Positions 34,411-47,372 of a stretch of DNA of 64,000 nt are shown here, piece after piece. Numbering within the stretch: the first letter of the stretch is position 1; every line of letters begins with the position of its first letter. Both the position numbers and the translations under genes were made by a program. A model generated the notes under the pieces. The model was not told the DNA's origin. It did not search any database and worked only from the letters and a program-made list of their open reading frames with translations. This stretch comes from Raphanus sativus (Eukaryota > Streptophyta > Magnoliopsida > Brassicales > Brassicaceae), in NCBI RefSeq assembly GCF_000801105.2, contig NC_079519.1:35253288-35317287 (forward strand), read 5' to 3'.

Positions 34411-34686
34411 AGGGGACAAAAGGGGCAACAGCCCAAAAAAACCAAAAAAGCCAGCCACAAAAAACCTAAGACAAGAAGAGAGAAAACCAACAACAGAAAA
34501 GAGTCACCCGGTAGAGAAATTTCAGCTCGAGATATGGGTCAAGACGAAATTGTACCACCTGCTTAAGCTCGCTGATGATGGAGGTAGGTTGCCGAAAGGT
34601 GCCAGAATGTAATCGAGCATTTATTTCTTTCCAAATCAGATAGATTGCCGCTTGGTAGATGAGACGATTTTGTGCTTACATTTCTT

Positions 34687-34696
34687 TATTTACATT
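34687..34696. repeat. LINE target-site duplication, right copy
   Basis: TATTTACATT, identical to 24360-24369, at the 5'-truncated end of the LINE relic. Confidence 0.6.
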
Positions 34697-35832
34697 ATAG
34701 TTGTTTCTAATAATATACCAGCTCACACAGATTTTTCATACTATTTTACGATTTTTTGTGCATATTTGCTTTTATTAATCTGAGATATTCTAGACCTACG
34801 AAAAGAGTTTAGATTAACCTATAAAAAAGAAGTGTAACCTGCGGATATTTTTTATCTGAATATTTAAATTTTTGTGGAGTTATTTCAAACTTAGATTTTT
34901 TAGTTTTCCAAAGTTTGCCTACTACTAAACCATCCATATATGGTTTTGCGCATGACTTTTTATATTTAAAAATGACTTTTCATCAAATAAAAAAGTGTGT
35001 TGTAAAACAACACCGAAAAATATAAGAACTGTTTTATACTTTCTCTGTTTTTTAAAAAGACTTCTTTTGAAAACTTTGATGGAAATTAAAAAGTTGTATA
35101 ATAGACTTATATATCTTTATTTAATATATGATTAGTTAAATAAAAAGTATTTTTTTGAAAATTTATTGGTCATTCAAAAAGGTAGAAGAATATTTAATAT
35201 ACAAATTATATTGAAATTATAAAATGATATTTTTAAAACAAAAAAAACATAAAGTAACATTTTTTATGAAATAAAAAGTATAACTACGCTTCATACTTGT
35301 TATTATGTTTTAAGCAAAAAACACTTGTTTTTATGTTTTTAAAAGGGGAAAAAATTATCAGTTACGAAAAAGATATCACCATATAGTTAGATATCTGAAC
35401 AAAAGTAATACAAAAACTATATGATTCAAATGACAACATCCATGAATTATTATGTAACACATGTTTCGATTGATTAATATTGCATTTGAATGCTTTATCT
35501 ATGTATGTTTATTAATCTTTTGCATGTATATTATGGTCTGTTTTTAAGAGTTTGGTTATCAACGGGAATTTGGAACAGCTTTTCATAATAATTAAGTTTA
35601 GAAAAACCTTCCTCAAAATGTATAATATTTTCTTGAATTTGTAAAAACAAGTTCCCGAATATGGGAATGCCTTCATAAATATGCAAATAGACATCTTGAA
35701 TATAAGTTTTGTGTATATTTAAGAAATTTTTGTATAAAATTTTCCTGAATTTAATTTATATGCATATTTAATAAAAAATATTACTAATATATACATCTTT
35801 CAAAAAAAGATGTCAAAAATATATCTATATTC

Positions 35833-35881
<49 letters not shown>

Positions 35882-38800
35882 TTTCAAATTTTTACATTTT
35901 TAAAAAATATGTATAATATCTTTACAAATTTAGACATCAAATTCAGGATTCCAAAATTTTTAAGAAGTTTTTATACATATAATTCAAATTCACTAAAGTA
36001 TTATATTATATTGTGAAGGTATTTCGGAATATACATTTAAGAATGTATTTTTACACACATTTATGAAAAAAATTCTAAATTTTATGAAGATATTATATTA
36101 TTTTATCAATATTTGCTTAAGATAAAAATGATATTATACTTATTCAGGAAAGTTTTAGTAAACTCAAATTTAATAAGATATCATATATTTTCAAGGTCTT
36201 TATAATTTATTTTAGAAAATTATTATAAAATAAATAAAAAGATATTGAAAAAAAAAAATTCTAAAGACTCGTTTCATTAAAGATATATTTTTAAAAAATG
36301 TTTATAGATTATTTTGAACATTGGTGCTAGTTTGAGAACAAAAACTTGTTTTTTTGAACTGAAGCCATTTCACTATTTGAAGAAAGGGATATGGTTAAAT
36401 ATTTGTAAGAAAATTAACTCATTTGCTCTGCCGCCCAGGTGAATCCTTACCAATGGTTTATAACTTTATAATTTTTCTTACTCGCTTTGAGTTGTTCGTT
36501 ATTATTTTATTGGTATTTTATTGAAATACCAAAATAAAAGTATTTTACGGAGCCCAAAAGGGTAATTAAAGAAATCAATTATCACTTATCAAGATAAGAA
36601 AAGAAGGCCACCCCTTTGACACCCGCATTAAATTATATATCATGATAGGATGATAGTGGCAAGTTTGTATTCGTTGTACACAATAACTCAAACTTACCGA
36701 AAAATTATTAAACAAACTACAATATGAACATGAAGAGTAGACAAAGGCACTTCCAAGTTCTGACTTCCTTTGGAACTCCTTTTTAATTATTATTAGATAC
36801 AATATGGTTATTCGAGTAACATCATAGACTATCTTGACGAATACTGACGTCCTTGTAGAATAAAAGAATTATGTATTTTCTTCAATTTTTAAATTATGGC
36901 TTTGATAACTATACGTACTTGTATACTATATCTCTGGCAATTCAAAAACATATATACTTATGTTATGAAAAAATGATTAATGAACCAAATATTTTTCTCA
37001 AAGTAAATGGTCAATTTTCGAAAGAAAAATAAATTATTTAGATTCACGATTGACAAACACAAAAAGTAAAATGCATATTTATTTCCTTTTCTCTGGTCGG
37101 CAAGATTGAGTTGATTTAGGTTTCGCTTTTGAGAAGATGATAAAGAACATGTAAACTAATAAAACCACTATAAAAGGAGCTACTAAACATTTTATTAGTT
37201 TATTAGTTTCGTTTTGAATTGTGCACTACATTCCTTTGTTTATGTTAGTAGCGTGGGTGTACTTAGTTACACAATATTGGACATACGTTAAAACGATAAT
37301 TATTGCATTATGCCATTCTGCATTCAACCAAAAACTTTCTACAGAGGAACAAAGAAACACGTAATAAATTTTCATCTCAGTTTCAGATTATGGACCAAAA
37401 CCTTAACTATACATTTGCCAAATGGATGTGCTTTTGGTAACGTCTTTGATTTTTGTTTTGATAACGTCGTTGATGGTTTGGTCAAAGACACAATTTTGTT
37501 ACATTTTCTAATTAATGGGTATCAAAACATGATCTATTGTCTTGTGTTATCCGAAAATGATCTACTCAAAAAAATACCATGTTAAGTTACAAAAAAAAGA
37601 AAAATACCATGTTAGTCAATATTTTCAATTTATCAACTAGAATGCATATGTAGCTTCTTGAACTGTTTTGGTCAATTCTTTTTCTATTTATGTAAACGTG
37701 ACAAATCAAAACACTCACTCCAGGATAACTATCATTTGACGGCGAGTGTGTTTGAACTTTATATATAATTAGGCAAACATTCTCAAGGATTGATTATGAA
37801 ATTGAAACACATATATAATGATCAATATAAAGTTATTTTGTCCTTGCTCATAAAATTCGGGATTTTTTACTTATTCTTCGATGAGGATTTAAGAGACGTA
37901 GAATTTATGTGTTCTATCATAGCTAACCAACACTTGGAGGAATAGCACAGCAAGTACAAGTATTAGTAGTAGAAAAAAATGCTTTTGTAGCTTTGATAAT
38001 CTTTGTTTCAGATTCACACTTTTTTAACTACGATTCACATAATAGAGAAAAAAAACGTAATATTTTAGTCTCGTGTTTATATGGAAAAAATGTAACTAGA
38101 AAAGATAGAGAAAAAAAAAAACATATTCGCTTTCAAGAATGTCTGACAAATGTTGACTAATCCACTGTACAACAAAGCATACAGTTATAAGCAAGCAAAA
38201 GTCGTCAAAGACCATAGCACTCGTGCAACCTATTTCACATCTATGTATTAGTTTTGGGCTGTCTATTTTTTTGATAAGAAAGTATTATACTTTCAAACAA
38301 CCTATTAAGCAACCATCACATATTCCAAAGACCAAGTAGCTATGTGGTGAACTGGTGATCCATTTTGAATCTTGATTAGGAACATACTTGTTAACAGACG
38401 ATGAATACTAATTTTTTTCTTTTTATCACGTTAACTCTTTTAACGTTAGAAAATGATGAAACGAATATTAGCAGAATTTAGGAAATTTTTTGAATAAGTG
38501 CCAACTTTTTTCATATCATGTATAACGTCATAACGTCATAATATACTACTATGCGTACTTCATAACATCATACATAGAACGGGATCTAATAGGTTCTAGA
38601 CACTAGGATGGCCGATCCAAACGGTTTTCTACATGTGTCGTTCATTTTATAAGCATTGTTTTAGCTTAGATCAAATTGCAGTCTAAGAAGAGGCCATAGC
38701 AAATAGCTGTCTTGCTTACAGGTTGACTAGTCAAACCTGTACGTGCGTATCAAAATGGTGGTCCTATTGCACTTGAGATTTCTGGAAGAGGACACGAATG

Positions 38801-41725
38801 GGTATATTGCGTACCTCAATACGTTTGGCAGAAAATATCATAATGGTTTCTCGATCCTTTGAGATTGGCAACATCTCTCGAGCTTTCCATCTTTCTATTT
38901 TCATTTCAAAAACGTCCAACAACAAGTATGCAATTAAAAATATCCCATTTGACTTGTCAAAAATTACTAAACTTAGATAATTGGTCCCAAAGCAAATATA
39001 TTCAATACAACTTTCGCTCTTGACAATTGGCACGTACGGAGACAAACAATTTATAGCACAAATAATTAATCCTTTGACGCTAACTTTACCTAGACATAGA
39101 AACACATGTGGTGGAAACTATAGTAGTAACGTCGTCACATGCATGTGTGACGCAACCTACAGTCAAATAATTGTATGCATCTCCTTTTTTATCGGGATGG
39201 GCCGAGAAAAATGAGTTAATCATGGATCAAACGCTACAGATCCTAATAATTGATGCACAACAGAACCTTTCATGATGATGATAGACCTAAAACCTACACA
39301 ATGCCCCAATTTTTTAGCATGCAGATAGATCCCTGTCTTAGGTAGACAAACTTTCAAGGAATTATGGTGTACATAACAAGCGAGAAAACCATGAAAGAAT
39401 GAGCTGGGGAATATGTAGATATAGGATTTAGTAGTTTATGTGTATCTTCATATCATACGTCTGAATAAAATCTAAAACACGGGATTTTCCCAAGTTATCT
39501 CAGTTTTGCATAAGGACTTCCGTATATTTTTATATCAATGGGACTGTGAACTATTGATCTTCAGAACGCATTTAAGTATATGATTTGAACCTGTAGGGCA
39601 ATTACTAACGAGTGAAGATAGCTTAATTAGAATAGGCAGTTTAGATAGGTCAAGGTGTTTGATCAAAGCAAAAGATAGGTCAAGGTGCATGAATACATTT
39701 TAAAGAATCACAGTAGAATTTGAACGAATAACGTGTAGATTTTGATGAATCATTCTAACGTAGAAATGACTTTAGGATGTTTACATCATTTTGTTTCTAT
39801 AACCTTAAGCATTTTTTTTAAGAAGAAATAAAAAGAAAACCCTAGTAATTGTATTGACAAAGAAAGCGTTTCAATTTTACATAAGAAAACATTTTTAGTA
39901 GTACAAATGAGTTAAAATTTGATCATAGGATGACAAATCTAATGCACAGACTATGGGATAAGACAAAATTAGGAACACTATCTGTGATTGAACAAAAAGG
40001 TTAGAGCGACTCATTGAAAGGGGGAGAATGATATATATACAATTTATAAATTACAGATAGCCACCGACGAATTCAACAATGGATTTAGTTGTAAAATATT
40101 AGCAGAGTCGAATGATTATTGCTAAATGCTAATGAAGTTTCAACTAAGCAGCTACTGCTGCTAATAAAGTTGCAATTGTCGTTGCAATTTTTTTTAAACT
40201 CTTACTTTATTATTTTTCAGAACAAGGTTTCTTGACTATGGCCATATTCTTATATCATAAGAACATATAATAAATCATAAATAAATGGATTTTTTTGGCT
40301 TCAGTATAACTGACTTTAATAATAATAAGGAATATCTCTAGCTAGCCGATCCATTTCGGTTGCCATTGTTCAGTTTTCACGTTCACGACCGTGGACTGTA
40401 AGTGTATCCACATTTTTTTTTTATTTTTTTTCAACACCATCATTATACGAATTCAACAGTTGAAAACTTTTTTCAACATCTTCATTGTGCAGTGCAGAGT
40501 CTTAGGAGCATGTATTCAAAGTATTTCGCCTCTGTTTCCCTATAGAGGTTCCTAGTAGTAGTCTTCATTCTTGTTGTCCATGGAAACCATATAGCATCTT
40601 CCATTAGTAGCATCTTCGTTGTTCAATTTGTTTTCTCTAGCCACCCTCTGAGAGCATGAGTTTGTATGGAACCATTAACTATAGAGATTTTTACTCTACA
40701 ATATTACAAGGATCACTCTAAGACTTCTCTACATTTAGACCATGTACAATGGTTTCTTTCAACATCCTCTTTTTTTTTTCTTTTTAACATTCCATATCAT
40801 ATCATGTACAATGGTTTCAATAATCATTTTTCTCTTCCACCTAAAATTCAACACCCACTTCACCTTTTTAATTTTATTATTAAAAAAAATTAACACCCTA
40901 CCTTATCATTTTTAATTCATGCTTTTATCTTTTATAATAATAACTACATATTAATAATTTTTTGATTATAATTAACTTAAAAACTGAAATAACATAACTT
41001 TTAATAAGAAAAAATTTGAGCGTTAATATGAGTATTATTGGGATCCATTTAAAAACTGTTTAAGATACTAAAATTGTAAATTAAAGTGAAAAATATTTTT
41101 TTATATATTCAAATGAAACGAGAGTAGTCTATATTTATAGATCATAAGAAATTGTGAATTTTGATATAATTTTTATTTTTAAATTTTTTTTATTATATAA
41201 TAAATAAATCCGAATTATTGAATGAGATAAAAGAACAAAAATTTGTGCCACATTTGTTCCATGTGGCTAGGCTGGGCTGGGCCACATATACAAGTTGAAA
41301 ATTTACTACATCCTTGAAGCTACCTAGATATGTTACAAAATTTGAACAACTTCACTGTTGAGTATTCAAGAGTTGAAACTTCCATTATTGTGGATAGTCT
41401 TACAATACTACATGGACTGTTCTAAGATTTTATGATGTTTACAATTTTACATATAGACCTCAATATCTCAGCCCATCAAACCATTTAAACCCAATATTTA
41501 ACTTTTCTTGTATTGAATCCCTGAGTAAATTTCTCAGAGGATAAGAGATGGTGAGTTCAAGTCATGAGTGCAAAATTGTTTTTAATAAATTATCACATTT
41601 GTAATAAATTTAAACGGTCTCTCTTTGCGGCCTTGTAAAATTCTGCACCGGGCACTGAGCTAATATACAACAGTTTATAGTCCCACCAAAATTTGTACAA
41701 AGTTCAACATCCTGTTCTGGAAAAA
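34697..41725. other. gene-free intergenic DNA
   Basis: No supported gene. Simple repeats include (TCTATA)n and (AT)n at 35822-35877. A 23-bp near-palindrome at 38718-38740 centres on TTGACTAGTCAA. Near 40739 and 40803, 'atgtacaatggttt' is directly repeated, suggesting a MITE remnant. The rest is AT-rich and featureless to the eye. Confidence 0.45.
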
Positions 41726-44700
41726 TCAGCGGAACAGATCTTGAAATGACCACATTATGAATCTTGCAAAGATGTCAGACTCCAAGAACTCTATGTGAGC
41801 AGCACGTCCAATGAACGAGTTCAGGTTACGTCCATGCACAGACATGTCGAAGTTAACATCGCAGCGCATGAAAATCCTTTGCTGATGCGGCGCTTCAGGG
41901 GCTGGTCCACGTAATTGGTCCATACAATTATTCAGCATTTCCAAGAATGCGATTCCCCTTTTTGTACTGTCGAATGAAGCTGGTTGGCACGATTCAATTC
42001 TTGCTGAGTGATATGGAACATAACCATCCTGCATTGTATAACAGTCACATAACAAAAGATGTTTCATTAACTTCACAAGTCTCAAACTTGTTCACACAAT
42101 CAACCTTAAAGAGGAAAGAGCAGTGTTCTAGAAATAGATAGGCAGTAACTAAACCTAGAAAACTAGCAACTAGCCGGATAGGCAATTATTGATTATATTT
42201 TACATTTATATAAACTATTTTAGTTTTTGGATTTAGTTATAAAATTATTTTGATGAATTATAAAGCGAAAGAAATTAGATAAATTTGTGAATTAGTACCA
42301 AGATTATAGCTTAATTTAATAGATTTAGACTATAGATAGATTTATACCAATTTAAAACAATTCAAGACATTTGTTCTTTAGGTCAGCTCCATTGATATCG
42401 AATTCTTTTCGAAAGGTGGAAGGAATAGATTTGTGAACATATACGGATTTTAGGCTCAGTTTATGTCTTTGTTTTATTTTGTTTGGTTTATGTTCTTTGT
42501 TTTTAGTTTCTTATCGACACTATGTATCTCAACTTTCTTCGAGTTAAAAAAAAAACAATTTAAGACAGTTTTAGCCAATTTGAGTCCTATAAATCAGATT
42601 CTTCAAAAAAAAAACTAAGATTTTAAAAAAAATCATTTGACCAAGTTGCCGTCTAGACCGATTTTTAGAACCATGGGGAAGAGTAAGTAGTACCTGGGGT
42701 GAGGACAGGAGAATTATATTTTTGAAATGTTCCAACGTCTTTTGCTGAAAAGGATTCAAAACCAAATATTAGAACAGAACAACAAAAACTGAAGCTGTGA
42801 AGAAAAGTTGAGATGTTTGTCTCTAGAGACCTTGCAGAGTTTGTAAAAGAAAGTCTGCCGGAGATCAGGATCATCAGTGAGTGTGAGCTGATGAATAACC
42901 TGTGTACTCTTCAACTTCTTTAAGAGCCAAAGTCCTGAGTTAAACAAAGAGTTTGTACTGTACAGATAACCCAAGTGAGGACCCGAAAGCGATAGATATG
43001 TATGTAGATACTTCCTGAACGGTTCCATCAAACCATCTGAAACATCAAAAAAAAAAGAAGATGAAACGAAACTAAAAAGATGAATCTACTTCAACATCAA
43101 CGAAGATTTCTAAAGAACATTTACCAGCAATTGCTGTTCTGATGATGACGTTACCAATAGAATGCCCAACAAAACTCAACTTGATGCTTTTCAAATGCCC
43201 TTGTCTCGCATACCTATCCTTCTTCCTCTTGAGAAAAGAAACTACTTCTTGTGCCAGCCTTTGTCCCATTTCCCTGAAATCGCCATGTGTTTTCTCCTCA
43301 TTTGCCTCGGACATGAGAAACTCTGTCTTCGGATCTATCATAAGCCACTGGTTCCGGACAAGCCTCAAGTCCAAGTGATGCCCCTATTATAGCACATATC
43401 AACAAAACTCTATCAACTGAGTGATAAACAGATGCTACTAGATAAGATACTTGCCTGGAAACCATGAACAAAAACAACTATCTTTAGCTCACGAGCACTT
43501 TTCTGGGAGCTAGTAGCTTTTGTTTTCTCCCCTTCATCATTGACCGCATTAAGCAAACCGGAATCGAGCATATCCACATGTCTCAAGTAAGAGTTATCAC
43601 TTAAAGTGCGTCTTGGTGCATTCAAGACACGTTCGATTATAATAATAGGAACTCTCATAGGATCTCCAAGTATTTGCATGTCTTGTATTGACCGATTGTT
43701 AATCTACACCACACAAAAAAAAAAAAAAAAATGCATTGACACATCAAAATCAACAGCTTGTCATGTCAAGAGGGGACAGAGAACACAGAACAAACCCGCA
43801 TTTGCGCGATGCTTCGACGGTGGAGTTCAGCACGGTTAGCTGCAAGTTGTGCAGGCTGCATCACAGCAAAAACTTGGATGAGCCAAGTTCAACAAAATTT
43901 GGTAAATACTAACAAACTCACATCAGTCAACTTCAACACACTAGAGGCTCGTTTGTGTGCACTGTGGTTTATGATATCACTCATTCCACTGTTTATAAAA
44001 TGATGTGGCATTTCAACCTTAGAGTACACCATCCATATCGACCATTCGGCTCTACGATCTTTCCTCCAAACATCACGAAGATATTCAAGTATTTTTGTGT
44101 TATTATCCCTATAAAAAACCAAGAATGTTGATCTTAGCTTAAAGAGAACGATCTTAGATCAATGAAATGTCCAAAAGAAATTACCGGTGAAATCCAAGAA
44201 ACGTGTTCCAGAGATAATGAAGCTGGGTGCCAAGTAAGTGGAATAAACGAGTTAGATGATCCTTGGAGAGCTCATGAAGCCAGTCATCACTTGCTAGATC
44301 AAATGTAGTATGCAACTTCTGTACCAAAGAATGGAGAAATAATAATCAAAAGAAGAAGAAAAACAAATAGTCAGATAAAAAATCAAGTTAGCATCAAAAA
44401 TAAAGAAAAGGACCTCAAAAGGACTGTTTTGTTCCTTGCCTTGTCCTGAACCGGCAACTGCTATAACATTGTTCATATCTGATACAAAGTCAGACATATC
44501 AATTGATTTTCCAATTGCCTCGCTAAGTCTTTTCATCTCCTCCAGTAGAATGTCGCGTGCTCCTAGTAATGCTTTAACGAATGACACCATTTTCTTGTCG
44601 GCAGAAGCAAGCAGACCAAGTGCCTAGTGAATCAACAAAAGTTTGCAACCAAAATCAATAAGAAATTGACAAAACAAAAGACTGAAAAAAATACAAAATC

Positions 44701-45799
44701 ATAAGGACATACTTTCTTGAAAGATTGAGCACTGCTGCCACTGACATTTTTACTGTTACTTACCACTCTGCATCAAAACACGTTGAGACTTGAGATATCA
44801 ACTAACTAGAAATATAAAGTTATAAGCAGCAGATAAATTAAGTTATGTAGAATGCAAATATTTTTATTTTTGACAAACCTCGATAGAGTTGAAGGTCGTC
44901 TATAAGCAGCAGATTTCAACACACTGATGTGGACACTCACATCGATAAGAACCGCATGGAGCGTATCAAAATGCACAGGACAATACGAATGCAACCCTGT
45001 AAGAGCCTTAGGTGGAATACGAAACTCATGAACCGCAGCAGGCAGAGCTTCTAATTGCTTCGTCGATGAATTATCCATAGAAGGAGCATACATGAGCTCA
45101 AATTTCAATATAGCAGCCGATGTAGCCGACCCCTGCGTAAACCAAAGATTCATTTCACAACCTTCATTATAACAAAACATAACTTTTCGAAAATTTGTTA
45201 GGATGGGTAGTGAGAGTAGAGATTGTTTACGTCGTATCTTTGAAGTGGCAAAGTGAATGAGATCATCATACAGAGACGAACGTCCTGCCTTGCGTATTTG
45301 ATTTGGAAAGGCTGTGTGAAGAAACTATTGTCTTTATCATCTATCCTCCACACTCCATTAGAGCCTGATTCGAGAGCTGTAACAAAACCAATCCTCTCTC
45401 TAAATTATACTCAAAATAGACTCACACGAACGCAACAAGAAAGAAACAAACCAACCTTCATACTGAACGACTCTTGAAGGAATACCACGAGTCACGTTAT
45501 CACCGTCCTCCCATCTCATGGTGATTTTTATTTGATACCATCTGATGAAATAAATGATTAGAAATCAATTTCTATTAAAAAAAATATGTTGGAAGTAGAT
45601 AAGAAGCAGGATCCTTTACATACCCTTGTTGGAAAAGATCAAGGTTATGGAACCTGTGGATATAAATGGCAACTTCTTGAACCGTGTCAACCATTAGTAC
45701 TCGCTTAACCCTATGATCTATGCAAGGTTTAGCGTCAAGCCTCTTTGCTTGCCTACTTCTTCTTCTCAATCCAAATAGCCATCCGAGATGGCGTAACAT
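41726..45799 (-). CDS. ZW18: putative serine esterase with FAM135/DUF676 architecture (ZW18 orthologue)
   Basis: Fourteen coding exons (minus): 45799-45624, 45541-45456, 45376-45231, 45132-44879, 44767-44713, 44623-44414, 44318-44185, 44108-43922, 43855-43796, 43703-43455, 43383-43125, 43036-42831, 42744-42694, 42028-41726. Together 2376 nt, 791 aa, all phases closing. The N-terminal half resembles the DUF3657 region of FAM135 proteins (FQQGWYQIKITMRWED). The C-terminal half is a DUF676-type alpha/beta-hydrolase: the oxyanion strand IVVFVHGFQ (about 512-519) and the nucleophile elbow FVGHSIGN with Ser594. The substrate is unknown; family members are presumed lipases or esterases. Intron 10 has a GC donor (TTCCAG|GCAAGT). 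Position between DTX48 and AAP1 matches At1g58350. No disruption seen. Confidence 0.93.
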
Positions 45800-45918
45800 A
45801 TGTGGAAATAGAAACGCACATCACTTTCTAAAAATCTTGGAATGTGTGTGTTTCTCAAAGACCATCCAAGGACTTTGAATCAGCTCTTTCAAATCTTTGA
45901 GCTACAGAGGAACAAGGA

Positions 45919-46235
45919 CCTGCAACAAAAGGATCATTCAGAATCTCAGTTCAGTTAATTCAAAATAAATGTGATCGTCTCATATGAAAGCAAAACAGAT
46001 TATGCAAACAAGGTAACAGCTTTAAGAAAAGAAGTCATCAAAATAACCAATGGGAGATAATACCAAATCGGTGCAAAACATTATATAAATATTAAGAAAA
46101 ATATAGCAGAGGAGATAAAACCCAGAAAACAAAAACTAATAAAGACAGAAACTTGATCGAGACCCATCATTTGTCAGAGCTTATATTATAGCATCTAATA
46201 GCAATCACATTCAATCACAGAGCAGGAACAGAACC
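45919..46235 (-). other. 5'-UTR intron of ZW18
   Basis: On the gene's strand a donor, TTACAG|GTTCTG (intron from 46234), and an acceptor, GTTGCAG (intron end 45920), define a likely 315-bp leader intron ahead of the ATG at 45799. Inferred from consensus sites only. Confidence 0.5.
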
Positions 46236-47337
46236 TGTAAGCCTTCTCAGAAAAAAGATCTGACGATTCCCAGAACACGATTGGTTAGGTATCTTTCATT
46301 GTGTATTTAGCTTCTGGGGAAGAAATGGAGAAAAGGATCTGAGGAAACTATAGACGGTAGTACAGGAACAGCATTTTGTTCGAGCAATTTGAGGATTTTA
46401 ATTATTTCTTTTCAGAAAAAGAAAAAGAAATAAGCAGTGGTCGGATCTTTTTAATTAAAGTTGTCGGGTAAGAAGGATGAATGTTCATACGAGAGACCAT
46501 CATCGCGATCCACGCCGTGTCGTTCTTTTCGATTCGGACAGTGAAGATTCTGACCCGGTATGTTTCGGGTAACTTGACTATTTTTACGTATGGGCTTTGG
46601 TTATATCAATGGGCCGCCATATATTATGGGATCTGGCACGCTAAGTTTCGGATACCTTCACCTGTTAGGCTTCGTGGCCGACAAAACTTATGGCCGAACC
46701 ATATGGTCGAATTCTGACACCGTCGGTTTATAAAAAGAAACCTCACTCTTTAATATAGTCTAGATGTACTCTACAACGAAAGAGCAATACTCAAGATCTG
46801 GGTGTTGGTTCTTGTTCCGGTTCAGATTAGTCTCTCCGATTTTTGGATATTTTGATAGTTGAAACATATAGGTTTTACTCGAGTTGTTTTGTTATTTTTG
46901 CGGTCGGTTTTGGTATGGTGTCAACCATATTTGCGTTGCGTTAGTTAAATTTGTTTATGGTTCGGTTTTTATTCAACTATCCTAAACCCTAAACCCTAAA
47001 ATCTCAATTATAAACCCTAAATCTTCAACTCCAAACCCTAAACTATATATCCTAAACCCTAAAACATCAAATCTAAACTCTAAATCATAAACCTTCAATT
47101 CTAAACCCTTCATTAAAAGTTGTGGTAAATGGTTAGTGTAAACATGAAAAACGGTACCATGATAATGGTATTTTTGGCAATTTCTCATTATAAAATACAA
47201 GTTTTGACTTGAACTTATGCATAAAAATAAATTTTTAAAAATAAAATAAATCTCACAAAACATACACAAATCAAGCATAAATTTGTAATTAAATGATTAT
47301 TATTTTATGTTCTTTATTAAATTAAACATCAAACAAA

Positions 47338-47372
47338 ACTCGTTGCAACGCAACGGGTTCATATGTAGTTAT
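47338..47372 (+). mobile_element. decayed Helitron 3' terminus
   Basis: A short hairpin (CGTTGC aac GCAACG) is followed by 'ggttcatatGTAGTT', where intact relatives have CTAGT. The 5' end was not located. Confidence 0.4.

Larger units (their letters stand above)
24370..34686 (-). mobile_element. 5'-truncated LINE relic, split by a MULE
   Basis: Two LINE parts, 34686-34411 and 24461-24370 (minus-strand order), are separated by the 9940-bp MULE. The upstream part translates on the minus strand (about 34668-34504) as RLIYQAAIYLIWKEINARLH and onward, matching the C-terminal part of the reverse-transcriptase zinc-binding region of plant LINEs. The downstream part ends in a short A-tract (T-tract on plus). 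A 10-bp duplication, TATTTACATT, flanks the whole. Severe 5' truncation and a poly(A) end are the usual outcome of LINE insertion. It is non-functional. Confidence 0.65.

Noticed and set aside
37310..37585. Open frame of 91 codons
   Set aside because: No recognised domain, AT-rich codon use, no start context or neighbours supporting a gene.
46481..46717. Open frame of 78 codons upstream of ZW18
   Set aside because: It has no recognised similarity and lies in the divergent promoter region.
46975..47110. Interstitial telomere
   Set aside because: Repeats are degenerate and unevenly spaced, mixed with unrelated sequence.
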